This document shows positions 11,406 through 22,800 of a stretch of 64,000 nt of DNA, in pieces (the stretch's first letter is position 1; every line of letters begins with the position of its first letter). The stretch is taken from positions 868,001 to 932,000 of the forward strand of contig MU008155.1 in the NCBI GenBank assembly GCA_010909165.1, written 5' to 3'. A program made the translations under genes and the position numbers. Origin of the DNA: Anthoceros angustus (taxonomy: Eukaryota; Streptophyta; Anthocerotopsida; Anthocerotales; Anthocerotaceae). The notes under the pieces are model-generated. The model was not told the DNA's origin. It was given only the letters and a program-made list of their open reading frames with translations, and ran no database searches.

Positions 11406-11735
11406 TAAGGAAGAGGCAGGTGGTTTGGTGATGGAACCGTCCAAGAGAGAAGACAGCGCAGTATACCGTTAAGGCGGGCGAATGGGAACCCAACGGCCGG
11501 TCAATGCGAGATTTGGCAATGTCAGCTGATGGGTCCGCCGATGGCTCCTATGTTTCGCAGACAAGAAGGTGATTATTTGTCTCGACCACTTGTCATTGTT
11601 CCTCCAATGAAGGTTAAGGGGCGAAAATCGATTGGGGACGAATTCTCTTGGTTATGTGAAGAGAGGTTGAACTCGATTTCTCCCTACCCTCGACCCTCTC
11701 TAATTTCACCATTTCGGTCCGCCAGAGGGGCGAGG
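10475..11735 (+). repeat. 5' LTR of gypsy element D (family B)
   Basis: Same start as the 3' LTR at 39421 and co-linear with it to the shared CTAATTTCACCATTTC block at about 11700-11725, after which the two diverge. That gives an LTR of about 1.2 kb. TATA-like TCTATATATG is at about 10697-10706. Inside is an open gag-like block reading LAQWPNMDHWKVRAGELVKE at about 11190-11250. The primer site after the LTR end was not recognised. Confidence 0.6.
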
Positions 11736-14320
11736 ACCATGGACTTTGAACGGGGAAAGCGATGCATGAACAAGGAGCGGGAAGTGGAGCAGGGCGCGAT
11801 CTTGAGGAAGCATGCAGAGGGAGGAGGCGGGTGGCGGAGGGGGAACCGAAAGTGTTGTGGACGATATTGTGGTGCCCGCGACACCACGATCGCCTAGGGT
11901 TGGTGGAAGCCGCATGCCCGGATTGGGGTCAATGGAGGCAGGCAACGAGGGTCAGGTCGTGCAAGCAAATAATGGAAAAGAGGTGGAGGGTGCCCGAGAC
12001 CGCCAGGTGACGGCCATGTATGGGGAGGGTGGAGGCCGTTGGGATCAGATGGAGTGACGACGCCGATGGAGGGCAGGAACAAGGTGTGTGGAGGGCAGCA
12101 TGAGTCGGGTGGTGGAGCACGGAGGGGCAACCGAATCATCAGAAGAAACACACTTGTGTGCACTATGGACAGCCAAAAAATCGCAGGGGGACTAGGAGGA
12201 GCGGGTGGCGGAGGACGGACAGTAGTGGATCACCCACAGCCCATGGTCAAAAGGCCAGAACGAACATGAGGCAGATGTCGAGGGGGAGAGAGAATGAAGG
12301 AGGACTAAGAGGGCAACATGCAGGTGCAGTTGATATCAGCAAAGGCCAATGCACAGATGGAGGCCAGGGGGGGACAGGACGTGGGGGGGACGCTGCAGAG
12401 AACATGGACGCAGCAGGAGGAGGCGAGTCTTGAAGAGGACGATGTGCCTAATTTCGTGCAGACACATACCTTGTGCCTGGATGCCGAGAGCATGGACTGC
12501 ATAGTGGAGCCCAGTTGAGGCAACGCCACCGTGATAAAGGGTGGAGGCCGAAGAGGAAAACGGGAGGAGGAGTAGAGGAGGCACGGTGGGCAAGTGACAA
12601 GGGCACGGCTGTACCGGAAGAAGGAGGACGGAAGAGGAAAATGTCCAAAGAAGAAGGGCGTAAGAAAAGAGGAGGGACCGGAGGGAAGGTAAGGCAAATG
12701 GACAATGGTCGTGGAAACCCATTAACGCTGGATAACTCATGACGGCCATGCTGGTTTGTATGTGCAATGTGCCCGCAGAAGGCGGGGAAGCGGAGGAAGT
12801 GGCAAAGCTTGCTCAATGGCCAAACATGGATCATTGGAAAGTCCGAGCTGGGAATTGGTGAAGGAGCTGAGCTTGGCTTCCATGGAGAAGCGGTGGAATT
12901 ACGTGAACTTGGACCGTCAGAGTGCGTCGCCACCAAGGACAAGCAGTCAGGCGAGGGAATTAGAGCGAAGCCGCATGCCCGAATTGGTTAGGAGAGTGTA
13001 TGGGGAGGAGGAGGCGGTGGTTTGGTGATGGAACTGCCCAAGAGGAGAAGAAGCAGCCCGCCTCGTTAAGGCGGGCGAATGGGAACTCAACGGTCGGTCG
13101 ACGCGAGATTTGGCAACAGCTTGATGGGTCTCGCGATATTCTGTGTTTCGCAGACAAGAAGTGTGATTATTTGTCTCGACCACTTGCCGCCGCTCTCCAC
13201 GGTCAAGTAAAATCGATTGGGGACACTTCTCTTGCGTGAAGAGTTGAACTCGATTTCAACTACCCTCGACCCTCTAATTTCACCATTTCGGTCCGCCAGA
13301 GGGGCGAGGACCATGGGACTTGAACGGGGAAAGGCGGCGATGAACAAGGAGCGGGAAGTGGAGACTATGAGAAATTTTGAGGAAGCATGCAGAGGGAGGA
13401 GGGGGAACCGAGTGAAAGCAGGGATATTGTGGTGCCCGCGACACCACGATCGCCTAGGGTTGGTGGAAGCCGCATGCCCGGATTGGGGTCAATGGAGGCA
13501 GGCAACGAATGTCGTGGGCAGCAAGCAAATAATGGAAAAGAGGTGGAGGGTGCCCGAGACCGCCAGTGACGGCCATGTATGGGGAGGGTGGAGGCCGTTG
13601 GGATCAGATGGAGTGACGACGCTGGATGGAGGGCGGAACAAGGTGTGTGGAGGGCGTGGAGTCGGGTGGTGGAGCACGGAGGGGCAATCGAACTGTGAAG
13701 AAGAAACACTTGTGTGCACTATGGACAGCCAAAAATCGCAGGGGACTAGGAGGAGGCGGAGGACTGACAAGAGTGGATCACCCAGCAGAACCATGGTCTG
13801 GGCAAAAGGCGCAACGAATAACATGAGGCGTATGTCGAGGGGAGAGAGAATGAAGGAGGACTAAGAGGGCAACATGTGTGCTGATATCAGGGCTGGGCCG
13901 GCTGGAGGCCGGGGACAGACGGGGAACATGGACGCAGCAGGAGGCAAAATGTGTCAAGAGGACGTCCCTAATTTCGTGCTGCACACATACCTTGCAGCCT
14001 GGATGCCGAGAGCATGGACTGCATAGTGGAGCCCCAGCTGAGGCAACGCCACTGTGATAAAGGGTGGAGGCCGAAGAGGAAAACGGGAGGAGGAGTAGAG
14101 GAGGCGGTGGGCAAGTGACAAGGGCACGGCCGACAAGAAGAAGGAGGACGGAAGAGGAAAATGTCCAAGAAGGGCGTAAGAAAAGAGGAGGGACCGGAGG
14201 GAAGGTAAGGCAAATGGACGGGAACCCATTAACGCTGGATAACTCATGATGGCCATGCTGGTTTGTATGTGCAACGTGTGCCTGCAGAAGGCAGGGAGGG
14301 AAGCGGAGGAAGTGGCAAAG
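11187..14320. repeat. Tandem duplication of LTR-B end and gag region (about 1.6 kb x2)
   Basis: 11187-12804 and 12805-14320 are head-to-tail copies, both starting at GCTTGCTCAATGGCC and ending at GCGGAGGAAGTGGCAAAGCT. Anchor pairs are 11553/13145, 11998/13556 and 12695/14210. Differences are dominated by short gaps, often at CAG, CTG or CCG. Confidence 0.88.
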
Positions 14321-14630
14321 CTTGCCTCAGCCGAACGCAAGCGGGAGGGGAAGAAGAAAATTGCGAATCGAACGGGAGGGCGGAAGTTTCCTGTAGGTGC
14401 ATACGATGACGAGTAGGAAGTGCCTTACATGGAGGCAGAAAAGCATAAGCCAGCGCATACCAAATCTCCTCCGCACAACACAATCTTGTAGGGGCATAAC
14501 CTCACAGTGATGCGTCACAATAAGGTGATAGGTGGGGACAATATCTTCTTGGGCGCTATGACAGGAAGCCGATGGCTATTGTTGACGTAAGAAGGACAAA
14601 CCGCAAGCTGGCATGCTATAAAGTAGGGGT
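11736..14630 (+). pseudogene. Degenerate gag region of element D
   Basis: After the LTR B end the plus strand stays GA-rich and encodes Glu/Arg/Gly-rich pieces, for example PRSPRVGGSRMPGLGSMEAG (11889 and 13448) and a basic GGRKRKMSK stretch (about 12630 and 14150). The longest frame is 13217-13864, but several frames share the composition and none has a retrotransposon-gag or zinc-knuckle motif I can identify. The position between 5' LTR and pre-protease region supports gag. It is present twice through the tandem duplication. Confidence 0.4.
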
Positions 14631-14639
14631 ATAAAGGGC

Positions 14640-15225
14640 CGTCGCTATTTACACGTATAGTAAATACAAAGTATCGTATCATGAATATGTATGCATCAAA
14701 AGGTACGTATGTAATATAATATACAAACTTATTTTATATGAAATTGAATACGCAGATAGCACTTAGAATAATACATTACATTTATCACCGTAGACTACAT
14801 GCGTATAGTACAAGGATGTATTGATACATGTATTTGTATATGGTCGTATTGAAGGCGACGGTAACTACCAAGTAAAACGTGGTATTTCAAAGGGCAAAAG
14901 TAAAAGGGCAATGGTGGATGGGAGGAGGTTCGGTACCAAGCCTCCAAAAGTGTTACAAGACCTCTCTTGTAACACTTTAGATGTTGCAATCATGTTGCAA
15001 TTTTGAGAGAGGGCAAAACCACCTCTCACTTCATCTTAACATAATTGCAACACCATTGCAACATGATTGCAACAACAGCCGTGGTATGGTTTCCAAGCCA
15101 AAGTGTAAGAAGGGGCCCAAAAAGTGTTACATGACCCCAAAATTGCAACATGAGTGTTACATCCAGGGGTCCAAATCTTAACATAAAGTGTAACATAGGG
15201 TGCCCATTTCTAGTAGGGTTGCCCC
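14640..15225. mobile_element. AT-rich, hairpin-rich insert (MITE-like)
   Basis: AT-rich DNA (14640-14860) is followed by a block dense in short inverted repeats. One is a perfect hairpin with 11-nt arms GTGTTACAAGA/TCTTGTAACAC at about 14949-14974; TTGCAAC/GTTGCAA and TGTTAC/GTAACA motifs recur to 15205. No coding frame. It sits between the gag and pre-protease parts of D, whose GC-rich composition it lacks. No terminal repeats or target duplication were proven. Confidence 0.4.
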
Positions 15226-15229
15226 TCCG

Positions 15230-16169
15230 CGTCTCGCCAGGGGAATGGTGACTTTGAAAGGCTGTGTGTGGATTGCAAGCAATCAGGTCATGTATCGGGC
15301 AGCGTCCTCTGTCAGACACCGAAAAAACATGTGAGGATTGCTCAACCCCGTTTGACCACCCACCCATGACAAAGCCCGTTACCGTGATGCAAGTCGAAGA
15401 TCGCTCATGGTATGGGAGGATTCCGAGGTCGGTATCTTGGGGAGAAAGGTTTGGGGATATGGATAGTGGGTATTATGAAACTCCTGCCATGGCCGTTCGA
15501 ACACGGAGCGGCGAGAGGAAGGCGGACACCCTAAGAAGGGGGGAACGGGGGAAGAAGAGAAAGAAGGAAGGATTGGGAGCCCCCACAACATCGGCGAGTG
15601 AGGAGGAAGTTGCGTCTTCATCAGGCGAGGAAGGAAAGGGGGTCCAGCCACAAAATGCCAACGAAGGACTCGGTGAACCCGTGAGGACAAAAGGAGGCAT
15701 GCGAATCCAGTGGGAGGCGAGCCTAACGTCACACCCAACGCAAAAATTGCGATTTTGGGGGGCACCACAGATATAACTCCTTAGCACCAACTCGATTCGA
15801 GAGGTGGCGTCTTGGAGAAAGACAAATGAGGAAGTGGAACTCAAGTCGACACATCTGGCGAAAAACCCGCGGGAGAGAAAGAAGGATGAGTTGGCGTTTC
15901 CGCCAGATGTCAGAGGGGAAGTTATGGAGATGATCCGAGAGGAACGGAATAAGAAGCCACACCTCAAATCTACCACCAACCTGCTACCGGGCCATCTGAC
16001 GACCATGACACTGGAGGAGCTACCGCGGTTGTTGAAACGAGAGTGGGGGTTGGCACGGAGAAGGGGAAGACACAGCCAAGTGTCCCTTTCAACCTGGCGG
16101 AAGCTATCATGGACCAAAAGTTCATGATAACGTTCGGACAGCTCCTCAGGGACAATCCCGGTACCGCCA
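15230..16169 (+). pseudogene. Gypsy D gag C-terminus / pre-protease region
   Basis: The plus strand encodes a lysine/glutamate-rich linker (about 15480-15720), then a segment with MDQKFMITFGQLLRDNP ending at codon 16166-16168. An I-T-x-GQLL-x-NP motif of this kind precedes the retropepsin in many plant gypsy polyproteins. The frame is interrupted at 16169 by element C and resumes in the same frame at 34922, upstream of the protease. A 249-residue open frame on the opposite strand (16222-15473) is a composition shadow. Confidence 0.6.
16165..16169. repeat. Target site duplication of element C, left
   Basis: CGCCA directly before the LTR terminus TGTGG at 16170; matched by CGCCA at 34917-34921. 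Confidence 0.9.
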
Positions 16170-17419
16170 TGTGGAACGCAAAAGTTTGGGCAACCAGCCC
16201 AAAAGAGCCCGAAGACGAACAAGTTTGATTTTTTTTGGCTAGGAACGATTGAAGAGGAGCATGCAGAAATTTTCGAGAATCTTGAAAGGAGTTGTAGGAT
16301 ATTGTTAGGAAGGCGAAGAGGATATCCGAGGAAGAAGAACGGGTCAAAACGACCCCGTGCAAGGCGTAATGGCAGTCCGAAGGGCGGTAGGGGCAGAGAC
16401 TACGCCGTGAGGCTGCCACACTACGAGGTGGCGGAACTAAGGGTGGTGGCGACAAAAGGGAAATTAGGATAGGGAGATATCCACTATATATGCCCACCAA
16501 TAGTGGACTAGATAAATGGGTCAGAATAGGAAATTAAAAGCTAGATTGGGCCGTTAGGAAACTAGGGGGAATAGTATCTTAGTATAAGAGGAATTGGGAA
16601 ACTCCAATCAACTGTGGAAAAGGTGCCACGTGGTGCATATCCAAGGGCAGAGTAGATTGGTAGTTACCATTCCTAACCCCCAAGTTATCTTTATAATCTG
16701 CTGCATGTGTGTAGGAGGTCACAACTTGAAGGTGAGGAAGCGCCAACACTGCAGGAAGGCGCCGCCACACCAAGAGCTCTAGAAGAGCCCCACATAGTGC
16801 GATGTACGTGCGCCTGTGCAGGGATAGAGAAGAGGGGCGCGAGCTAGGCAGCAGAGGAGGAAAATAGGCAAGACAAGTAGGGGTGCAACAAGAGAAGAAG
16901 AAGGAAGGAAAGGGCCGGGGTGGAAGGAAGAAGGCAATGCTTGCCCAAGCCCAAAGGAGTGTTGGGAAGAGCAAGGCATGTCAAAATTGAAGAGAAATTG
17001 CGGAGAAGGGACTCTCAACTTGCTGGAGAAGATGTAAGAATCCGTGAACCTTAGAGAATTCCTTCTTCAAATCACAGAATTGGAAACTCGTATGGAAAAG
17101 CAAGGGTATAAGAGCTAGGGGAACTATGAGCATTAAGGGCGAGGTCAAGGCCGGGGTGTGTGTGTGGAAATTGCAAGGAGCTGGAAGGTTCTTGGCATCC
17201 ATTCGAGATTGTCCATCTCAGGCCAAGCATGGAAAGACCATTGCCTTTTACACTGAGGACAAGCATCGTCAAGCTGCAATCAAGGCTGGAGGACTCTGAA
17301 GGAAGAGGAGGAAGCGGTGGTAGGGGGTTCTTGCGAGGAGGAGGAAACCTCCATGAGCGAGCCCCAGAGGAGCTCAAGAGATGCAGGCCGGATAGGGCCA
17401 AATGGTGTATAGGGAGACG

Positions 17420-17433
17420 CCTACCATGGTAGG
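17420..17433. promoter_or_regulatory. CCTACC/GGTAGG palindrome in LTR C
   Basis: The perfect 14-bp palindrome CCTACCATGGTAGG, conserved at 31334-31347 in the 3' LTR. CCTACC...GGTAGG pairs recur at 20253-20340, 33077-33090 and 33411-33445. A protein-binding or hairpin role is possible but not shown. Confidence 0.4.
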
Positions 17434-17599
17434 TGCACACCCTACCGTGATAGGAACAACACGTACAGGGTGAGTGGGTACCCACTATAGCCCGGGTACC
17501 CAAAGAGTAGGTAGGCAGCCACGTAGGTAGGCAGCCTCGTTGGTAGGTAGGCAGCCACGCAGGAAGGGAATTGGAGTGCCTAGCACATGTTGCGGTGAA

Positions 17600-19085
17600 G
17601 GCCACAAGGCGAAGGATGAAGAAGATAGAGAAGAGAGCTGGAGTTATGGTGCACCAATGCTAGTCATTTGCAAGAGGAGGCCATGGCGTCAAGCATGTGG
17701 AAGTACTTGCAAGAGTAATGATGTGAGGATGGCATGATAGGGCCGTGTCTTGAACTAGGAGGCCATGGTAGAGCTCTCATGGCAAGCTGAATTTACTGGC
17801 TGCAAGATGGAGGTGGCTGGCCACGAAGGTATTGCGATGGGCTGCAATATGGTGAAGGAATCGCAATGGGGTGTGCATCATGAAGGCAAAATTCGCAGTT
17901 GGGCTGCAAGTAGGTGTGAAGGGAGGTCGTTGTGGTGGCCGCGAGGAGAATTGGGCAGCAAGGTAGGCTGATTCGAGAGTTGGTCAAGGAGTTCACTAAG
18001 GAGAAATGTAGAGAAGAGCTTGGTGAGGAGTTCAATAATGAATGATTAAAATGTATGTGGCAAGACATGCACAGGGAACTTGGTGTGTTGGATATGTGGA
18101 TATAAGAACTCCAGAGTTAAGCGTCCTTTGGGCGGATCAGTACTCGGATGGGGTGCCTTTTGTGTGAGGAGTATGAGCTTATATTTGCAAAAGACACACG
18201 GGAGCTGATTGGGAAAGTTCTTAGTAGGGAGTTGCAGGCGCAGCCCGGCGCACGGGTTTTGGAGGCCGAGGATTGAGCTCTTTCCTTGGGTTTTGCTGGG
18301 TAGGATGGACTCTATGGGAGCGCCTAGGGCCAAGGAGATGCAGGGAATGTTGCTCTTGCACAAGAGCGAAGGATGAAGAAGAGAGGAGTTATGGTGCACC
18401 AATGCTAGTCATTTGCAAGAGGAGGCCATGGCGGTCAAGCATGTGGAAGTACTTGCGGTGGAGTAATGATGTGAGGATGGCATGATAGGGCCGTGTCGAA
18501 CTAGGAGGCCATGGTAGAGCTCTCATGGCAAACAATTTTGGGCTGCAAGATGGAGGTGGCACACAGAAGGTGTGCGGATGGGCTGCAATATGGTGAAGGA
18601 AGCAATGGGGTGTGCATCATGAAGGCAAAATTGCAGCTGGGCTGCAAGTAGGTGTGAAGGGTCGTTGTGGTGGCGAGGAGAATTGGGCAGCAAGGTAGGC
18701 TGATTCGAGAGTTGGTCAAGGAGTTCGCTAAGGAGGAATGTGGAGAAGGAGCTTGGTGAGGAGTTCAATAATGAATGAGCAAAATGTATGTGTGGCAAAG
18801 ATGCACAAGGAACTTGGTGTGTTGGATATGTGGATATAAGAACTCGAGTTAAGCGTCCTTTGGGCGGATCAGACTCGGATGGGGTGCCTTTTGTGTGAGT
18901 ATGAGCTTATATTTGCAAAAGACACGGGAGCTGATTGGGAAAGTTCTTAGTAGGGAGTTGCAGTGGCCAGATTTTGGAGGCTGAGGATTGAGCTTTTCCT
19001 TGGGTTTTTTGGGTAGGATGGTCTCTATGGGAGCGCCTAGGGCCAAGGAGATGCAGGAATGTTGCTCTTGCACAAGAGTCAAGGA
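17600..19085. repeat. Tandem duplication inside the 5' LTR of C
   Basis: 17600-18360 and 18361-19085 are consecutive copies of a segment present once in the 3' LTR (31500-32245). Anchors are CACCAATGCTAGTCATTTGC (17660, 18397) and GTTAAGCGTCCTTTGGGCGG (18117, 18848). Confidence 0.85.
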
Positions 19086-20252
19086 TTGATGACTTAAGAG
19101 CCTTCTTGGTGCAAACCAACTAGGGTCTTGAATTTGTGCAAGATGGATGGAAAGGATCCTTAGATTCATGGTGGGGATTGATGGCTACGATAGAAATTAG
19201 AGGTTATGGCTGGCTGTGCTAAATAATGGATGGGATATGGCCACATGCTTGCAGCAACCACTCAAATCTATGGCTGCAATTTAGGAGCTCTGTCGCTATA
19301 ATTGTCGCATGAGAAGACTGGAGCGCTATCTAAAAGTGCAGGGAGGGAAGTGAGCTAGAGCTTGTGTGTGCGCCCTCTGCCTGTGTGTGTGCCTTCTTAA
19401 GAGTGATGCCGCCATCTCCTCTTGGTGTTCTCTTTTCTTGTGGCACCAATTTCTTGGGTCTTGGTGTGCCTTGGCTGGGTTTTGAGAGTGAATTTCTTCT
19501 AAGAGGGGATGTCCTTAGTGTTCTTGGTGCTTAGCTTGGTGTTTGTTCTCCTCATGGGATTGCTAAGAGCCAAGCAAGGATGAGGCTGGTTCGAGGAAGC
19601 TGTGTGGATGCCGTGAAGGGTTTCAAGGCCAAGAAACCCCAACTCATGAAGCATGGTGGTAGTTTGGAGTGTAAACCCATTGCCAAAAATATTGGGCGAT
19701 GGCATGGTGTGTGGAGGCCTACAATAATTGTGAAGAGGAGGATGCTTGGGCCACACGATGATGATAGGGAGGCCCTCGTGCAGATTAAGCCGGGGCCTTA
19801 GATTTTGATGAGGTCACAAGCGATATGGACTCGAGGAGTTTGGAGAAGAAATGGCGAGAGGAGCCCATAGTGCCATAAGGAAAGCGGGAGGAAGAAGGCA
19901 ACCTACACGGTGGGGAGGCACCACGCCGTGGGGAGGCGACCTCAGTAGGAGGCAGCCTACCGCCAGGCGGCAGCCACCGTGGCGGGCGAGGCGTGGTCCG
20001 CGTGGGTCTGTCGAAGGAGGCAATGGATGCAAGGGCTATTGAGGGGAGAGCGATGGTAGGGAGGCAAGTACTTTGGCCCCCACAGAGATGTTAAGGAGGA
20101 GGTTGTCTCCCTAGGAGAATGAAAAATCACAAAGAGGAGCTCAACCTACCAACATAAGTGCGAGAAGGAGGTCACTTGTTCCACAAGTGAAGGAGAGGAG
20201 GATGAGTCCTCGCGCCAAAGGAAGGAGATGGCGCAGGAGCAAGGTAGGGGTC

Positions 20253-20340
20253 ACCCTACCACGGTGAGTGACCACCCTACCACGGTGAGTGACCACCCTA
20301 CCACGGTGAGTGACCACCCTACCACGGTAGGGTCACCCAA
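20253..20340. repeat. 21-bp minisatellite in LTR C
   Basis: Four head-to-tail units of ACCCTACCACGGTGAGTGACC, the last ending in CGGTAGGGTCACCC so that the array closes with the inverse of its start. The 3' LTR has a shorter, more palindromic version at 33405-33462. Confidence 0.9.
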
Positions 20341-22800
20341 GGAGGTTGTATGTGGAAGGCGGGAAGGTACTGCCCCAAAGGTCGGGATGAAAGGGAGGTG
20401 GTGCCCCAAAGGTGGAAGGGGCGGGAAGGTAATTGCCCCAAAGGAGGAGGAGGTTGTATGTGGAAGGCCTCCTATAAGAGGAGGATGAGGAGATGAGAAG
20501 ACCAAAAGGGAAGACCAGCAAAAGGGGATGAGAAGACCAATCAAGGGAACCCGCCGCCACCCCAAAGCAAGATAAGGACTAAGAATGGTCAAGACCATAA
20601 ATGAGGGAAGGAATAATAGAAAGGATAGGTGGCGTCCCGGCATCCTTTAAGGATGATCTTAGTGAAGTTGCTAGAATAGAATTTACCAAGGACAGATAGA
20701 CTTAGATGCCAGTCTTAAATCGGCGGTAGGAAATGATAAAATATTGGAAAAGGTGACTAAAGGGTCACCCAAGGAGGTTGTATGTGGAAGGCCTCCTATA
20801 AGAGGAGGAGGATTTCACAAAGTAAAGTATCATGTCTTGCGCCCACGCTCATCGAGTCCTTTGCCATTACAGAGGAATTTCGTGTGAGCCAATGTTGTAG
20901 TGGGAAGAAGGGAGGTGCCACAGGCGAAGGGGCGGGAGGTGGTGCCCCAAGGTCGAGAAGGGGAGGAGGGGTGCCCCAAAAGTCAAGGGCGGGTGCCCCA
21001 AAAGTCATGAGGGGTCGAGGTCAAGACCAGCAGCAAAAGGGAAGACCAGCAAAAGGGGATGAGAAGACCAATCGGAGGAAGAGGATGAGTCCTCGGCGCC
21101 AAAGGAAGGAGATAAGAAGGTCAGACCATAAATGAGGAGGAGGAATAATAGAAAGGATAGGTGGCGTGAGACATCCTTTAAGGATGATGAGGTGAAGTTG
21201 CTAGAATAGAATTTACCAAGGACAATAGACTTAGATGCCGTCTTTGTAGGAAATAAAATATTGGAAAAGGTGACTGCGGTAGGGTCACCCAAGGAGGTAT
21301 GTGGAAGGCCTCCTATAAGAGGAGGATTTCACAAAGTAAAGTATCATGTCTTGCGCTTCCACTCATCGAGTCCTTTGCCATTCTGAGGAGGAATTTCGTG
21401 TGAGCCAACACGGTCAGTAGAGAGGAAGTCGCGGTGGTGCTTGGTGGAGGACTTGCTGGTGCAAGTGCCTAAACGAGTTGCTCCCTTGTGAATGGTTCTT
21501 TGTGAAATTGCTTTGCTTTGGGTGTGTGGCAAATGCGGAGAACTCTCGGCTTGAGGGTAGACTACAGGAAAGACTCCTGGAGGTTCTCGGTCACAGTGTC
21601 AAACTCATAGCAACCGCCCAAGGAAGAACTTGCTGGTGGAGGCGGACCCAGGCGGTTGTGCCGTAAGGGCGAGTCAAGCGTGAAGGCGAGGTTAGAATAG
21701 GAGGAAGAGGATGAGAAGATGAGAAGATGAGTAGAGGATTAGAGGTGTAGGTGTTAGTGGAAGGCCAGGCAGCCTAAGGGACGAATCCCAAATCTGCAAG
21801 TAAAAGAGCGCTCGAGTGGAGAAGTTTGGTCTTAGAAGTAGGGACGAAATCGCGGTGTGAGTGGGGTCCTGGGCGCCTGGTAGGCTCCTTGTCGAGGACA
21901 CCTGGTGTGTTGTGTCGTTGTAGGTGTTTGGTCTTAGAAGTAGGGACGAATCGGGTGTGTGGCAAATGCCGGAGAACTCTCGGCTTGAGGGTAGACTACA
22001 GGAAAGACTCCTGGAGGTTCTCATTGTCAGTGTCAAACTCATAGCAACCGCCCAAGGAAGAACTTGCTGGTGGAGGCGGACCCAGGCGGTTGTGCGTAAG
22101 GCGAGTCAAGCGTGAAGGCGAGGTTAGAATAGGAGGAAGAGGATGAGAAGACCAAAAGGGAACCCGCCGCCACCCCAAAGCAAGATAAGGACCGAGAATT
22201 GTCAATGACCATAAATGAGCTTTGGGGAATGGGAAGGATAGGTGTAAACATTAAAGAGTGGCCATAGGTGAAGTTGCTAGAATAGAATTTACCTAGGATC
22301 GATAGACTTAGATGCCTTAAATGTCAAGGAAGGATAATATTGGTGACTGCAGAGGGTCACCCAAGGGAGGTTGTATGGAAGGCCTCCTATAAGAGGAGGA
22401 GGATTTCACAAAGTAAAGTATCATGTCTTGCGCCACGCCATCGAGTCCTTTGCCATTACAGAGGAATTTCGTCACTGTGAGCCAACAGTCTGTAGAGAGG
22501 AAGTCATGGTGGTCTGAGTGCTTGGTGGAGGACTTGCTCGCAAGTGCCTAAACGAGTTGCTCCTTGTGAATGGTTGTGAAATTGCTTTGCTTTGGGTGTG
22601 TGGCAAATGCCCAGAGAACTCTCGGCTTGAGGGTAGACTACAGGGAAAGACTCCCTGGAGGTTCTCGCTGTCTGGTGTCAAACTCATAGCAACCGGCCCA
22701 AGGAAGAACTTGCTGGTGGAGGCGGACCCCAGGCAGTTGTGCCGTAAGGGCGAGTCGAAACCAGTAAGCCCGAACTGAGGTTAGACTAGGAGGAAGAGGA
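20340..22800. repeat. Complex nested tandem duplications in the 5' LTR of C
   Basis: The blocks GAGGATTTCACAAAGTAAAG (about 20808, 21322, 22401), GTGTGTGGCAAATGC (about 21520, 21955, 22597) and AAGGATAGGTGGCG (20616, 21155) each recur two or three times here but once in the 3' LTR. A GGTGCCCCAAAGGTCG-rich repeat is also included (20370-20450 and 20930-21010). Exact breakpoints cannot be fixed by eye. Confidence 0.7.

Noticed and set aside
13217-13864. 215-residue frame as an independent gene
   Set aside because: It is one of several overlapping frames in the duplicated GA-rich gag region, and its counterpart in the other copy is broken.
15473-16222. 249-residue open frame on the minus strand
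   Set aside because: It lies opposite the gag/pre-protease frame of gypsy D, crosses the element C boundary at 16169/16170, and is Ser/Pro-rich as expected for the antisense of a GA-rich gag.
20253-20340. CRISPR-like direct repeats
   Set aside because: Units are contiguous 21-mers without spacers and lie in an LTR; this is a minisatellite in a eukaryotic sequence.
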